In this document: positions 1-8,795 of the stretch, piece by piece | Numbering within the stretch: the first letter of the stretch is position 1 | How the letters are laid out: each line of letters opens with the position of its first letter | Source of the DNA: JAWKUK01 sp041398605 | GTDB lineage: Bacteria; Planctomycetota; UBA1135; GCA-002686595 | Reading direction: 5' to 3' | Assembly: GCA_041398605.1 (NCBI GenBank) | Contig: JAWKUK010000014.1 | Location: 124,001-188,000 of the forward strand | Length of the DNA stretch: 64,000 nt | Position numbers and translations under genes: made by a program | The notes under the pieces: model-generated | The model's input: the letters and a program-made list of their open reading frames with translations, nothing else | Database searches by the model: none | What the model was told of the DNA's origin: nothing

Positions 1-2
1 CG

Positions 3-656
3 GCGGAGGACCTCACGAACTACTTCGCGGACCTCGGGGTCCGGGTGCGCTATCTGCACTCGGAGATCGACGCGCTGGAGCGCTCGTCGATCCTGCGCGA
101 CCTGCGCCTCGGTGAGTTCGACGTGCTGGTCGGGATCAACCTCTTGCGCGAGGGCCTCGACCTGCCGGAGGTCGCGCTCGTCGCGATCCTCGACGCGGAC
201 AAGGAGGGCTTCCTGCGCGGCGAGACGAGCCTCATCCAGACGTGCGGGCGCGCCGCGCGCAACGTCGAGGGGCGCGTGATCTTCTATGCGGACCGCGTGA
301 CGGCGGCGATGCAGGTCGCGATCGACGAGGTGACGCGCAGGCGGATCACCCAGGAGGCTTGGAACGCCGAGCACGGCATCGTCCCGAAGACGATCTTGAA
401 GCCGATCCGCGCGGGCATCGAGGCGCTTTACGAGATGGACTTCGCGTCGATCCCGGACGTGCCGGACGCGCCGGAGGACCTCGCGCGGGTGCGGCCCGAG
501 GACGACCCGCGGCAGTGGCCGCTGCCGCGTTTGCGCGGCGAGATCGAGCGCACGCGCGCGGACATGTTCCTGGCGGCGAACGAGCTGCGCTTCGAGGAGG
601 CCGCGCGTTTGCGGGACCGCTTGAACGAGCTGGAGGCGATCGAGCTCGCGCGGTGA
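3..656 (+). CDS. uvrB: UvrABC excinuclease subunit B, 3' end (partial)
   Basis: UvrB is the damage-verifying helicase-like subunit of nucleotide excision repair and hands the lesion to UvrC. The window opens inside the gene, so only the last 217 codons are visible and no start can be given. They cover the C-terminal helicase lobe, with the highly conserved LVGINLLREGLDLPEV and GRAARN segments (helicase motifs V and VI), the YADR region, and a C-terminal UVR domain (about the last 35 residues, EAARLRDRLNELE) that binds UvrC. The gene ends in TGA at 654-656 and uvrC follows on the same strand, so co-expression is likely. Nothing unusual is seen in the visible part. Confidence 0.97.
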   Translation, partial: AEDLTNYFADLGVRVRYLHSEIDALERSSILRDLRLGEFDVLVGINLLREGLDLPEVALVAILDADKEGFLRGETSLIQTCGRAARNVEGRVIFYADRVTAAMQVAIDEVTRRRITQEAWNAEHGIVPKTILKPIRAGIEALYEMDFASIPDVPDAPEDLARVRPEDDPRQWPLPRLRGEIERTRADMFLAANELRFEEAARLRDRLNELEAIELAR

Positions 657-777
657 TGCGCCGCCCGGCTGCGCCGCCCAAGTGGCTCATTCGGGCGGGT
701 CAATCGGGCGCGTCGCACTGGAGTTGCCCAGCGCGGGGCTGGATCGGCGCGCGTGTGTGCACGATGATGGGGCGGCC

Positions 778-2604
778 TTGATCGATCCTCCTTGGTGGTC
801 CGATGACTTTCCGCGCCGGCCGGGCGTGTACATCTTCCGCGACGCGGACGGGAAGGTCCTCTACGTCGGCAAGGCGTCGAGCCTCAAGGCGCGCCTCGCG
901 AGCTACAAGCGGCACGGCGGGGACGGCCGGTACTTGATCCAGTTCCTGTCGGACGAGGCGCGCACGGTCGAGACGATCGTGACGCGCACGGAGGGCGAGG
1001 CGCTGCTGCTCGAGGACACGCTGATCAAGCAGCACAAGCCGCCGCACAACATCCGGCTGAAGGACGACAAGTCCTTTCGGATGCTGCGGTTGGACCTGTC
1101 GGAGCGGTTCCCGCGCCTGAAGCACGTGCGCGCGCACTCGCCCGACATGGGCAAGGAGGGCGGCCGCAGCCGCTATTTCGGCCCGTACGCGAGCGCCGGC
1201 GCGCTGCGCCGCGCGATCAGCGACTTGCACCGGGTCGTGCCGCTGCGCGACTGCCCGGATTCCGTGCTGGACCACCGCAGCCGGCCGTGCCTGAAGCACC
1301 AGCTCGGCCTCTGCAGCGCGCCGTGTGTGGGCCTCGTCGGCGAAGTCGAGTATGCGGAGCTGGTCGCGCGCGCGGCGCGGATCCTGTCGGGCGATACGGA
1401 CGAGCTCGAGCGGGACTTGGGCGAGCGCATGCAGGCGGCCTCGGCGGCGTTGGACTACGAGCGCGCGGCGTTCTGGCGCGATCGATTGTTCGCGCTGCGG
1501 CGGACGGTCGAGGGCCAGGGCGTGCGGCCGCGCGATTCGGTCGCGCGCGACATCTTGGGGCTCGCGCGGCGCGGCGATACGGCGTGTGTGCACCGCTTGG
1601 CGTTCCGCGACGGGCGGATGAGCGAGTCACGCACGCACACGTTCCGCTCGCAGCTGCCGGATGACGAGCTCTTGCACACGGTGATCACGGCGCTGTATGC
1701 GGCGGGCAGGCGCACGCCGCCTGAGGAGCTCGTGGTCGCGTTCGAGCCGACGGACGGCGCGCTGTTGAGCGAGTCGCTCGGCGTGCGTATCGCGGTGCCC
1801 GTCAGCGGCGAGCGGCAGCGCATGTTGGACCTGGCGGGGGAGAACGCGCGGGCGGCGCTCGTGAAGGACGGCGCGGAGGCGGCGCGGGACGAGGAGGCCT
1901 TGGCGGAGCTCGTGGACCTCTTGGACTTGGATGCGGCGACGGAGGTCGTCGATTGCTTCGACGTGTCGAACTTGATGGGGACGCACGTCGTGGCGAGCCG
2001 AGTGCGCTTTCGGCGGGGGCATGCGGATCGCGCGGGCTATCGGCGCTTCAAGATCCGAGATGTCGATGGGCAGGACGACTTTGCGTCGATGCAGGAGGCG
2101 GTGCGTCGTTCGTTGACGCGCGGGGTCAAGGACCGTGACTTGCCTGACCTGGTCGTGATCGACGGCGGCCCGGCGCAGCTCGCGCGCGCGTTGGAAGCGC
2201 GCCAGGAGGCGGGCGCGTTCGATGTGCCGATGGTGGGCTTGGCGAAGGCGCGTGCGGAGCGCACGGTGAAGGGGCGCAAGAAGGAGGCGGTGGAGGAGCG
2301 TTTGTGGCTGCCGGAGGCTGAGGCGCCGATCGAGCTGCCGCGGCACTCGCAGGCGCGCCTCTTGTTGGAGCGTATCCGGGACGAGGCGCACCGCTTCGCG
2401 ATCACGTACCACCGCAAGGAGCGCGGCCGCATCACGAGCAAGCTGGATGCGATCGTGGGGGTGGGCCCGGCGAAGCGCCGCGCGTTGTTGCGCCAGTTCG
2501 GCAGCGTGGCGGGCGTGGCGGCGGCGAGCGTGGAGCAGATCGGCGCCGTGGACGGGATCTCCCCGGACCTGGCGCGCGCGATCGTCGAAGCCCTGCGCCA
2601 GTGA
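778..2604 (+). CDS. uvrC: UvrABC excinuclease subunit C
   Basis: UvrC makes both incisions around the lesion in nucleotide excision repair. The order of domains is standard: an N-terminal GIY-YIG nuclease (about residues 15-95, PGVYIF...LYVGKA), a cysteine cluster near 170-185 (CLKHQLGLCSAPC), a UVR domain at about 210-241 that pairs with UvrB, an RNase H-like second nuclease (DCFDVSN near 391, VVIDGGPAQL near 458) and C-terminal helix-hairpin-helix repeats. I place the start at TTG 778, giving 608 residues, the family's usual size, with a purine-rich GGGGCGG just upstream. The frame stays open to TTG 682, but that extension (residues such as SGGSIGRVALEL) matches nothing in UvrC. GTG 757 is a further alternative. 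It lies about 120 bp after uvrB. Confidence 0.95.
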   Translation: MIDPPWWSDDFPRRPGVYIFRDADGKVLYVGKASSLKARLASYKRHGGDGRYLIQFLSDEARTVETIVTRTEGEALLLEDTLIKQHKPPHNIRLKDDKSFRMLRLDLSERFPRLKHVRAHSPDMGKEGGRSRYFGPYASAGALRRAISDLHRVVPLRDCPDSVLDHRSRPCLKHQLGLCSAPCVGLVGEVEYAELVARAARILSGDTDELERDLGERMQAASAALDYERAAFWRDRLFALRRTVEGQGVRPRDSVARDILGLARRGDTACVHRLAFRDGRMSESRTHTFRSQLPDDELLHTVITALYAAGRRTPPEELVVAFEPTDGALLSESLGVRIAVPVSGERQRMLDLAGENARAALVKDGAEAARDEEALAELVDLLDLDAATEVVDCFDVSNLMGTHVVASRVRFRRGHADRAGYRRFKIRDVDGQDDFASMQEAVRRSLTRGVKDRDLPDLVVIDGGPAQLARALEARQEAGAFDVPMVGLAKARAERTVKGRKKEAVEERLWLPEAEAPIELPRHSQARLLLERIRDEAHRFAITYHRKERGRITSKLDAIVGVGPAKRRALLRQFGSVAGVAAASVEQIGAVDGISPDLARAIVEALRQ

Positions 2605-2729
2605 CGCGCGCACCTTGTGCGCAGCGCGGTGCGTTCGGGTTGGAGGATGCGCACCACTTTGCAACTGCACGGACTGCACACGCACGAGGTGCCTGCACTC
2701 GCAGGTCGTGCGCTGGCAAGGTCGAGTAC

Positions 2730-2816
2730 GGTACCAGGTACGTCTCCGCCACCTGCCCAGCACGCGCGAGCTTCGCTCGGGCGCGCCGGGCAGGTGTCCG
2801 ATACGTACCAGTTACC
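2730..2816. repeat. Large imperfect palindrome (REP-like) between convergent genes
   Basis: Two 42-base arms (2730-2771 and 2775-2816) are imperfect reverse complements around a 3-base TTC loop; I count about nine mismatches. The outer ends read GGTACCAGGTACG and CGTACCAGTTACC, and the inner stem includes CTGCCC/GGGCAG and GCGCGAGC/GCTCGGGC. It sits between the stop of uvrC and the stop of the minus-strand PQQ gene, where it could end transcription from both sides, though no T-run follows. Its form resembles the single-unit palindromes spread by REP-associated (Y1) transposases; that is a guess by form only. Confidence 0.7.
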
Positions 2817-2892
2817 CTCGTCGCCCTTGCCACTGAACCCGGCCCGCGCTGTATCGCTCGCTCGACACCGGCGCGAGGCCGCCCCATCGGAC

Positions 2893-4269
2893 TCACCGAG
2901 CCGCGCGAACACAAATGAGTGAGTCCGCGCTGCGCAGCAACAGCGCCCCCTGCGCCGACGAGGGCGTGCCCCAATACGTCCCTTCGATGCGGTTCGTACC
3001 CACGAGCTCGTACACGCGGGCAGCCTTCAGCACAAACGTCGTGCCGCCCTCGCTCAGCACGAACACGTGCGCGCCGTCGGTCCATGGCGACGCGACAACC
3101 TGGAACGCATCCGGCAGGCGCTCGCGGTACAGCTCCGCGCCGTCTGCTGCGTCGCGGCAGGTCACCACGCCCTGGCCGTCCACGACGAAGACGAGCCCGC
3201 CTGCGACGACGGGCGAGGAGAAGCTCGGGCCCGCGCGCTCGACGATCCACTGGAGCGGGCTCGCGGCGCCCTCCTTTGGCGCCGCCTCGGCCCGGAACTC
3301 GACCACACCCCGCGCGCCCGCCGCGAGCGCCGCCAGCGGCCCGCGCCGCTGTTGGGCGCTGTTGCCGAAGATGAGCCGCTCGCCCGCGACGACCGGCGAC
3401 GCGCTGAACGTCCCGCCGATACCCTCGACGCGCCAACGCACTGCGCCGCTCGCCGGCTCATACCCGGTGACCGCGTCGGGGCCAGAGACGACCAAGTCCG
3501 TGCCCCCCGCGGTGCGCCACGCGAGCGGGCTCGCCCAGCTCGTGCCGCGCGGTCGCTCGACGCGCCACACAGGCTCGCCGTCCGCCGCCCGGAACGCAGC
3601 GAGGAAGCTCGCCTCTTCGTTGTCGCACTGCACGAATGCGAGGCCGTCGATGAGCGCAATGGAGCTGCCCGTCCCGAAGTCGGCGGTCGTCGCGTAAGCG
3701 CCGACCTCGCGGCGCCAGAGCTCGTTGCCCTCGAGGTCGAGGCCTGCGACGAGGCCGATCGCGCCGAAGTACACGATGAGCCGCGCACCGTCACTCGCCG
3801 GGGTCTCCGTCGCGAAGGAGTTGGACGGGTGGATCCCGTGCGCTGGCACGCGCGACGCGAGGTCCCGCGACCAAAGCAGCGCGCCGTCCGCGAGGCTGTA
3901 CGCGCGCGCTTGAAAGGTCACCTCCGCGGTCGGCTTCGGCGCGCCCGCGCCGCGCGTCTCGGGCGCGCGCACGCCGCCGGCGAAGCCGAGCGGGCGGCCG
4001 CCGTCCTCGCGCGCCGTCTGGATCGCGGTCGTCACGAAGACGAGGTCCCCCGCGACCAAGGGCGACGACCAGCCGCCGCCGGGGACCTCGACCCGCCATG
4101 CCAGGTTCTGCTCCGCGCCCCAGGTCGCGGGGTGCGGCGCCGGGACGACCGCGTCCCCATGGGCGCCACGGAACGTGGGCCAACCGGGTGATTCTTGCGC
4201 GGCGGGCGGCGGCGCCGGTGCGGCCGCCTGGGCAGCCAGCAGTGCGATGAGGTTGAGCGTGCTGAGCAT
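2893..4269 (-). CDS. Secreted PQQ-type beta-propeller repeat protein
   Basis: A 458-residue protein with an N-terminal signal peptide (hydrophobic LNLIALLAAQAAA, then a Pro/Ala stretch), so probably periplasmic. The mature part is made of repeated blades with the pattern 'SPLVAGDLVFV', 'ASPVVAGERLIFG', 'SSPVVAGGLVFVVDGQGVVTC' and 'GAxxWR', typical of PQQ-like beta-propellers (BamB/outer-membrane assembly or quinoprotein-dehydrogenase fold). The opening PTFRGAHGD segment followed by WR is common in planctomycete PQQ-repeat proteins. No dehydrogenase active-site motif stands out, so a binding or scaffold role is more likely than PQQ catalysis. The start ATG 4269 directly precedes the signal peptide. 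It stands divergent from the next gene at 4407. Confidence 0.85.
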   Translation of the reverse strand: MLSTLNLIALLAAQAAAPAPPPAAQESPGWPTFRGAHGDAVVPAPHPATWGAEQNLAWRVEVPGGGWSSPLVAGDLVFVTTAIQTAREDGGRPLGFAGGVRAPETRGAGAPKPTAEVTFQARAYSLADGALLWSRDLASRVPAHGIHPSNSFATETPASDGARLIVYFGAIGLVAGLDLEGNELWRREVGAYATTADFGTGSSIALIDGLAFVQCDNEEASFLAAFRAADGEPVWRVERPRGTSWASPLAWRTAGGTDLVVSGPDAVTGYEPASGAVRWRVEGIGGTFSASPVVAGERLIFGNSAQQRRGPLAALAAGARGVVEFRAEAAPKEGAASPLQWIVERAGPSFSSPVVAGGLVFVVDGQGVVTCRDAADGAELYRERLPDAFQVVASPWTDGAHVFVLSEGGTTFVLKAARVYELVGTNRIEGTYWGTPSSAQGALLLRSADSLICVRAAR

Positions 4270-4406
4270 GTCGAGCGTGGAGCGTGCGAGAGCGTGCGCG
4301 ATGGGGGGTCAAGGCCCACCCTGGGGCTATCCGCCGCGCAAGTGTGCCTGGATGCGGCATGGCCCGTGAAGTCGCCGCGCCAGGCGCCGTGAGCTACATT
4401 GAGCGC

Positions 4407-5900
4407 GTGAGACCTTGTCTTGTCCTGCGCCTTGTCGGACCCGCCTTCGTTGCGCCCATGCTCGCCGCGCTCTCGTTCGGGGGCTGGGGCGGGCCCGGTG
4501 CGTTGAGGGTCGTCGACGACCCGCCCGCCCACGTCGCGCAGGGCGCCGTCTTCACCGTCCAGAGCCGCTGGCGCAGCGAGAAGATGCTCGACGGTCATGT
4601 ACGCGAGGTCTCGCGCGTGCTCGATGCGGTCGTCGCCGCTGTCCGTGACGCGGGCATGGCGCCGCCGGACGGCGCGCGCTTCACCGTCGAGCTCTACGAG
4701 ACCCCGCGCGAGCTCGAGCGCGCGCTCGCAGCAGTCCCAGCGCTCGCTGCCGCGGAACGCGGCGGGTTCGAGCGCGCCCGCGGCGCGGCCGTGGATCCCG
4801 CCACCGGCACCCTCTACCTCACCCTCCGGCCGCGCGTCGCCGACCGCGTGCACGCGCGGATCGGCACCTCGCCGTTCCTCCTGCGACGCGCCGCGCACGA
4901 AGCCGCGAGCGTCCTCGTCGCCGCCTGGGCCGACGCACACGCGCTGCCGACCCAAGGCGAACATGCCTGGGCTGCCCGGGCGCTCGCGCTCGCCGTCGCC
5001 GAGGATGGTCTCCGCCGCGCCGCTCGCAGCCTCAGCCCCGCCGAAGAGGTCGCCACCTCGCACGGGCTGGTGTTGCTCGCGCGCGCCCTCGACGGCGGCG
5101 CCGATCCGATGGCGCTCGCCCGCGCCCCGCGCGTCGAGGACGCGAGCCACGGCGAGGAGTACGACGCCGGTGACGCTGCGCGCCTCGCCATCGGCGCCGC
5201 GGTGTTGGCCCAGGTGGATGACCCGGCAAATGCCTCGACGACCACGCAGCCCGGCCGCGCCGCGACGTTGCTCGCGCACGCCGTGGACGGCACGAGTGAC
5301 GAGGCCCAAGGCTTCGCAGCGCTCGTCCGCGCGGCCGCCGCAGCGGGCGGTGCGTGGGAGCAGCTCGGGCCCGGCACCGCGAGCCAGCCCTCGCTCATGC
5401 AAGCGGGTGTGGACGGCGGCGAGCCGACCGTGCTCGAACCCGGCGGGTTCGTTCAATGGGCGACGCTGCGCGTCGATGCGCTCGCGCTCTCGACGGCGCC
5501 GATCCATACGCAGCAGTACCTCATCACCGGGACCTTCGAGCCGCACGTGCTCGGGGGCGAAGGCGGCGCCCAGGCGGACCTCGCGTTCGCAGACCACGGC
5601 GGCGGCGACCGCTGCCTGTGCGTGTTCAGCACGCGCGAGGGCACATGGGTCCTCAAGCGCGATCCGAGCACAGGTCAGTACGCCCAGATCGCCGGCGACC
5701 CCAAGGTGCGGCCGATTGGCGGACAGGTCAACTCCTTCGAGCTCCGCGTCGACGGCGACACGGTGGTCGTCGCGCTGAACGGCGAGGTCGTGCGCGCGGG
5801 CCGCGCCACCGGCGTGGACTTGTCGGGCCAGTACGGCCTCGGCGCGCACGTCGGCAGCGCAGTCATTTGGCGCGGCGTCGCGGCCCAGGCCGGCCGCTGA
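4407..5900 (+). CDS. Secreted protein with peptidase-MA-like N half and DUF1080/LamG-like C half
   Basis: About 497 residues. I chose GTG 4407 because the next residues (RPCLVLRLVGPAFVAPMLAAL) form a signal peptide; the frame is open further up, to ATG 4284, but that stretch is arginine-rich and unlike a real N-terminus. The N-terminal half has a layout like secreted gluzincin-type proteins (TVELYETPRELERAL, then a helical RRAAHEAASVLVAAW segment), but no HExxH is visible, so it is probably not an active metalloprotease. The C-terminal ~150 residues (ITGTFEPHV..., SFELRVDGDTVVVALNGE) look like the concanavalin-type lectin/glucanase fold of DUF1080 proteins, common in planctomycetes. Function unknown. 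Confidence 0.72.
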   Translation: MRPCLVLRLVGPAFVAPMLAALSFGGWGGPGALRVVDDPPAHVAQGAVFTVQSRWRSEKMLDGHVREVSRVLDAVVAAVRDAGMAPPDGARFTVELYETPRELERALAAVPALAAAERGGFERARGAAVDPATGTLYLTLRPRVADRVHARIGTSPFLLRRAAHEAASVLVAAWADAHALPTQGEHAWAARALALAVAEDGLRRAARSLSPAEEVATSHGLVLLARALDGGADPMALARAPRVEDASHGEEYDAGDAARLAIGAAVLAQVDDPANASTTTQPGRAATLLAHAVDGTSDEAQGFAALVRAAAAAGGAWEQLGPGTASQPSLMQAGVDGGEPTVLEPGGFVQWATLRVDALALSTAPIHTQQYLITGTFEPHVLGGEGGAQADLAFADHGGGDRCLCVFSTREGTWVLKRDPSTGQYAQIAGDPKVRPIGGQVNSFELRVDGDTVVVALNGEVVRAGRATGVDLSGQYGLGAHVGSAVIWRGVAAQAGR

Positions 5901-5954
5901 GCGCTGCGCCTTGAATGCGCCGCGCGCGGGCCTGCGAGGTTGCCGGCGCGCCCC

Positions 5955-6887
5955 TTACGCCCGCGGATGGTGCATCCGGTGCACAGTGCGGACGTGGTCC
6001 ACGTCGAGGTGCGTGTAGAGCTCCGTCGTCCGGATCGAGGCGTGCCCGAGCAGCTCCTGCACAGCGCGCAGGTCTGCGCCGCCCTCGAGCAGGTGCGTCG
6101 CGAACGAGTGGCGCAGGCCGTGGGGGGAGAGCGTGCCCGGCAGCCCCGCCGCCAGCGCCGCCGCCTTCACGCGCCGCCACGCGGCCGTGCGGTCGAGCGG
6201 CTTGCCGCTGCGGGTCAGGAACACCGCGCTCGTCGCGTGGCCGCGCGCGACGGCGCGGCGCCCGCCCGCGAGCCAGGCGGCGAGCGCGATTCGCGCGCGC
6301 TCGCCGAGCGGCACCGTCCGCATCTTGTCGCCCTTGCCCAGCAGCCGCAGCGCGCGCAGCGCCGGGTCCAGGTCGTCCGTGCGCAGCCCGAGGGCCTCGG
6401 AGACCCGCGCGCCGCTCGCATACAGCACCTCGAGCAGCGCCCGGTCGCGCTCGGCGCGCCAGCCGTCGCCGGTGGGGGCGGCGAGCAGGCGCTCGACCTC
6501 CTCGGGGCTCAAGGTCGAGGGCAGGAGCCGCTTGAGCTTCGGCGACGCGAGCTCTGCCGTGGCGTCGCGACGCAGGACGCCTTCGGCGATCAGGAAGCGC
6601 AGCAGCACCCGGATCGAGGTCAGCGCGCGCGCGACGGACGCGTCCGCGGCGCCGCCGCGGCGCAGGTCGCCGAGGTACGCGACGAGCGCCTCCTGGTCGA
6701 TGGCCGCGAAGTCGGTGACCCCGCGGCGCGCCGTCGCGCGCAGGAAGCGCGTGAGGTCGCGGCGGTAGGCGGCCAGGGTGTTGGGGGCCAGCCCCGCCTC
6801 GAGGCGCAGCGCGTCCAATAGGTCCGCGAGCCCGCGCGCAAACGCGGGCGCAAGGGGCGGCTGCGGGGTTTGGTCGGAGGCCACCAC
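5955..6887 (-). CDS. xerD: Tyrosine recombinase XerD
   Basis: A site-specific recombinase that resolves chromosome dimers at dif together with XerC. An N-terminal SAM-like core-binding domain (LADLLDALRLEAG...NTLAAYRRDL) is followed by the catalytic domain with the Arg of the YASGARVSEAL box, the Lys-containing LGKGDKMRTVPLG hairpin, HGLRHSFATHLLEGGADL (His-x-x-Arg), LLGHASIRTT and the nucleophile in ELYTH. The HHPRA ending matches XerD rather than XerC. The start is uncertain: GTG 6887 gives about 310 residues, close to the family's ~300; ATG 6941 would add an Arg-rich tail. It is divergent from lspA. It is a housekeeping-type enzyme 11 kb from the accessory island, so I do not treat it as that island's integrase. 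Confidence 0.92.
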   Translation of the reverse strand: MVASDQTPQPPLAPAFARGLADLLDALRLEAGLAPNTLAAYRRDLTRFLRATARRGVTDFAAIDQEALVAYLGDLRRGGAADASVARALTSIRVLLRFLIAEGVLRRDATAELASPKLKRLLPSTLSPEEVERLLAAPTGDGWRAERDRALLEVLYASGARVSEALGLRTDDLDPALRALRLLGKGDKMRTVPLGERARIALAAWLAGGRRAVARGHATSAVFLTRSGKPLDRTAAWRRVKAAALAAGLPGTLSPHGLRHSFATHLLEGGADLRAVQELLGHASIRTTELYTHLDVDHVRTVHRMHHPRA

Positions 6888-6980
6888 GGCCCAGAGCCTC
6901 GCGCGCCTGCCCCGTAGATGCAAGCGCGCGCGCGCGCCCATGCCGTAGACTCCGCGGCCAAAATCTCCGCGCCCGCCTGG

Positions 6981-7025
6981 CCGTACAGCCCGTACAGCCC
7001 GTACAGCCCGTACAGCCCGTACAGC
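6981..7025 (+). repeat. Five perfect 9-bp tandem repeats
   Basis: CCGTACAGC is repeated five times without change, just upstream of lspA. The same bases would read as repeated Pro-Tyr-Ser if translation began further upstream, but the lspA start at 7056 leaves them untranslated. A repeat this exact can change length by slippage. Confidence 0.9.
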
Positions 7026-7055
7026 GCGCGCGGGCGCCGGACCCAACCTCAACCC

Positions 7056-7760
7056 ATGACCGCGACCGAACCTGCGTCCCAAGCGCCCGTGGTGCCCTCT
7101 GCCGCGGGTGGGTCCACCGCGCGCCGGACCCTCGCATGTCTTGTCGTCGTCGCGGCCCTCGTCGCGCTCGATCTCTGGAGCAAGGCGACCATCTTCGCGT
7201 GGTTCGAGGACCCCGCGCGCGCCGGCGACTTCGTCCGCTCGGCCCACGGCCACCCGCGCTACCCCCTGGTCGGCGGCTGGCTGGCGTTCATGGAGAACCT
7301 GAACTACGGCGCGGCGTTCGGCCAAGGGCACCAGTGGCCCTGGGTGCTCGTCATCGGCCGCGGCGTGGCGGTGCTGCTGCTCGCGGTGCTCGTCACGCGC
7401 GTGCCGCGCGGCCAGAAGGTCTACCTCACCTCGCTGGTCCTGATCCTGTCGGGGGCGCTCGGGAACCTGTACGACAACCTGTTCTACACCCCGCGCTTCC
7501 CGCAGGCGGACAAGCCCTTCGGGCCCGTGCGCGACTTCATCGACGTCTACTTCTCCGTCTGGGACTGGCACTTCCCGACCTTCAACGTCGCGGACTCGTG
7601 CATCACCGTCGGGGCGATCCTGCTGCTGCTCTCCGGCTTCTTCACGCGCCCGCCGGTCGCGGAGCCGCAGGCCGAGGCGGCGCCCGAAGCCGACCCTGCG
7701 CTGCGCGGGCCGGCGCTTCCGGGCAAGCGAGAGGTATCCAGCGAGGCGCGCGAGGGGTAG
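7056..7760 (+). CDS. lspA: Lipoprotein signal peptidase (signal peptidase II)
   Basis: An inner-membrane aspartyl protease that removes the signal peptide of lipidated prolipoproteins. Four hydrophobic segments are seen: LACLVVVAALVALDLW, WPWVLVIGRGVAVLLLAVLV, VYLTSLVLILSGALGN and ITVGAILLLLSGFF. The family landmarks are the NYGAAFG motif, the catalytic Asp in RDFIDVYF and the second catalytic Asp in FNVADSC. The length of 234 residues is above the usual 160-170 because of an insert around the DNLFYTPRFPQADKPFGP loop and a charged C-terminal tail. ATG 7056 is the natural start; the longer frame from 6918 reads through the 9-bp repeats. At least three lipoprotein-like proteins in this window would be its substrates. 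pyrD follows 11 bp later. Confidence 0.95.
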   Translation: MTATEPASQAPVVPSAAGGSTARRTLACLVVVAALVALDLWSKATIFAWFEDPARAGDFVRSAHGHPRYPLVGGWLAFMENLNYGAAFGQGHQWPWVLVIGRGVAVLLLAVLVTRVPRGQKVYLTSLVLILSGALGNLYDNLFYTPRFPQADKPFGPVRDFIDVYFSVWDWHFPTFNVADSCITVGAILLLLSGFFTRPPVAEPQAEAAPEADPALRGPALPGKREVSSEAREG

Positions 7761-7771
7761 CCTCCCACGCC

Positions 7772-8722
7772 ATGGTCGCCGATCTCTCGGTGGAGCTCGC
7801 GGGGCTCCGGCTGAAGAACCCGATCCTGAGCGCCTCCGGGACGTTCGGGCACGGGCTCGAGATGCGCTTTGTCGTCCCTCCGTCGGCGGTGGGCGGGCTC
7901 GTCAGCAAGACGGTCACACGCCTGCCCCGGCCCGGGAACCCGATGCCGCGCATCGCCGAGACCGAGGGCGGGTTCCTCAACTCGATCGGCCTCGAGAACC
8001 GCGGGATCCGCGCGTACGTCGAGAAGACGCTGCTCGAGGTCGCCGGCGCGGACACGGTCATCATCACGAACATCGGCGGCCACAGCGCGGCGGAGTTCGC
8101 GGAGCTCGCCGCGATCCTCGACGGGCGCCCCGAGGTGCACGCGCTGGAGGTCAACCTCTCGTGCCCGAACGTCGACGGCGGCAAGCTGCCGTTCAGCACC
8201 GATCCCGCGGTCGCCGAGGCCGTCATCCGCGGCGTGCGCGAGGCCACGCGCAAGCCGCTCTTCGCGAAGCTCTCGCCCAACGTGACGCGCATCGAGGACA
8301 TCGCGGTCGCGGTCGAGGCCGGCGGCGCGGACGCGATCACCGCGGTGAACACCGTGCTCGGCGTCGCCATCGACTGGCGCACGCGCAAGCCGCGTTTGAA
8401 CACGATCGTCGGCGGGTATTCGGGGGCCGCGATCAAGCCGATCGCGCTGCGCTGCGCCCTCGCCTGCGCGACCGCGGTCAAGATCCCGGTGATCGGGTGC
8501 GGCGGGATCTCGACCGCGTCCGACGTCCTCGAGTTCCTGGTCGCGGGCTGCACGGCGGTGCAGGTCGGGACGGCGAGCTTCGCGGAGCCCGGGCGCCTCG
8601 CGGCGCTCGCGGAGGAGCTGGAGGCGTTGCTCGATGGCGCAGGCATCGGCGCCGCGCGCGACCTCATCGGGACCCTCGATCGCGCCCCGCGCACGCCGCT
8701 GCGCCCCGCGGGCGAGTACTGA
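7772..8722 (+). CDS. pyrD: Dihydroorotate dehydrogenase, class 1B-like catalytic subunit
   Basis: Catalyses oxidation of dihydroorotate to orotate in de novo pyrimidine synthesis. The 316-residue protein has the class 1 form: NPILSASGTFGHG near the N-terminus, the LEVNLSCPN motif whose Cys is the class 1 catalytic base, NTVLG, GGYSG and the FMN-phosphate site IPVIGCGGI. Class 1B enzymes work in the cytoplasm with an iron-sulfur flavoprotein partner (PyrK), but no pyrK is in this window. The start ATG 7772 lies 11 bp after lspA, with GAGGGG about 15 bp upstream. It is probably co-transcribed with lspA. Confidence 0.95.
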   Translation: MVADLSVELAGLRLKNPILSASGTFGHGLEMRFVVPPSAVGGLVSKTVTRLPRPGNPMPRIAETEGGFLNSIGLENRGIRAYVEKTLLEVAGADTVIITNIGGHSAAEFAELAAILDGRPEVHALEVNLSCPNVDGGKLPFSTDPAVAEAVIRGVREATRKPLFAKLSPNVTRIEDIAVAVEAGGADAITAVNTVLGVAIDWRTRKPRLNTIVGGYSGAAIKPIALRCALACATAVKIPVIGCGGISTASDVLEFLVAGCTAVQVGTASFAEPGRLAALAEELEALLDGAGIGAARDLIGTLDRAPRTPLRPAGEY

Positions 8723-8795
8723 GCGCGCCGGCGCGCGGCTCGGTCAAGGCCTCTCCGGCAGATCAGCGGCTTAGAAGTTCATCGGGCAGTCCACC

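Noticed and set aside
4284..4406. Upstream extension of the secreted protein at 4,407
   Set aside because: It would bury the signal peptide 41 residues inside the protein.
5955..6887. Tyrosine recombinase as integrase of the accessory island
   Set aside because: The sequence is a standard XerD with the HHPRA end, sits 11 kb from the island among housekeeping genes, and has no att-like repeats beside it.
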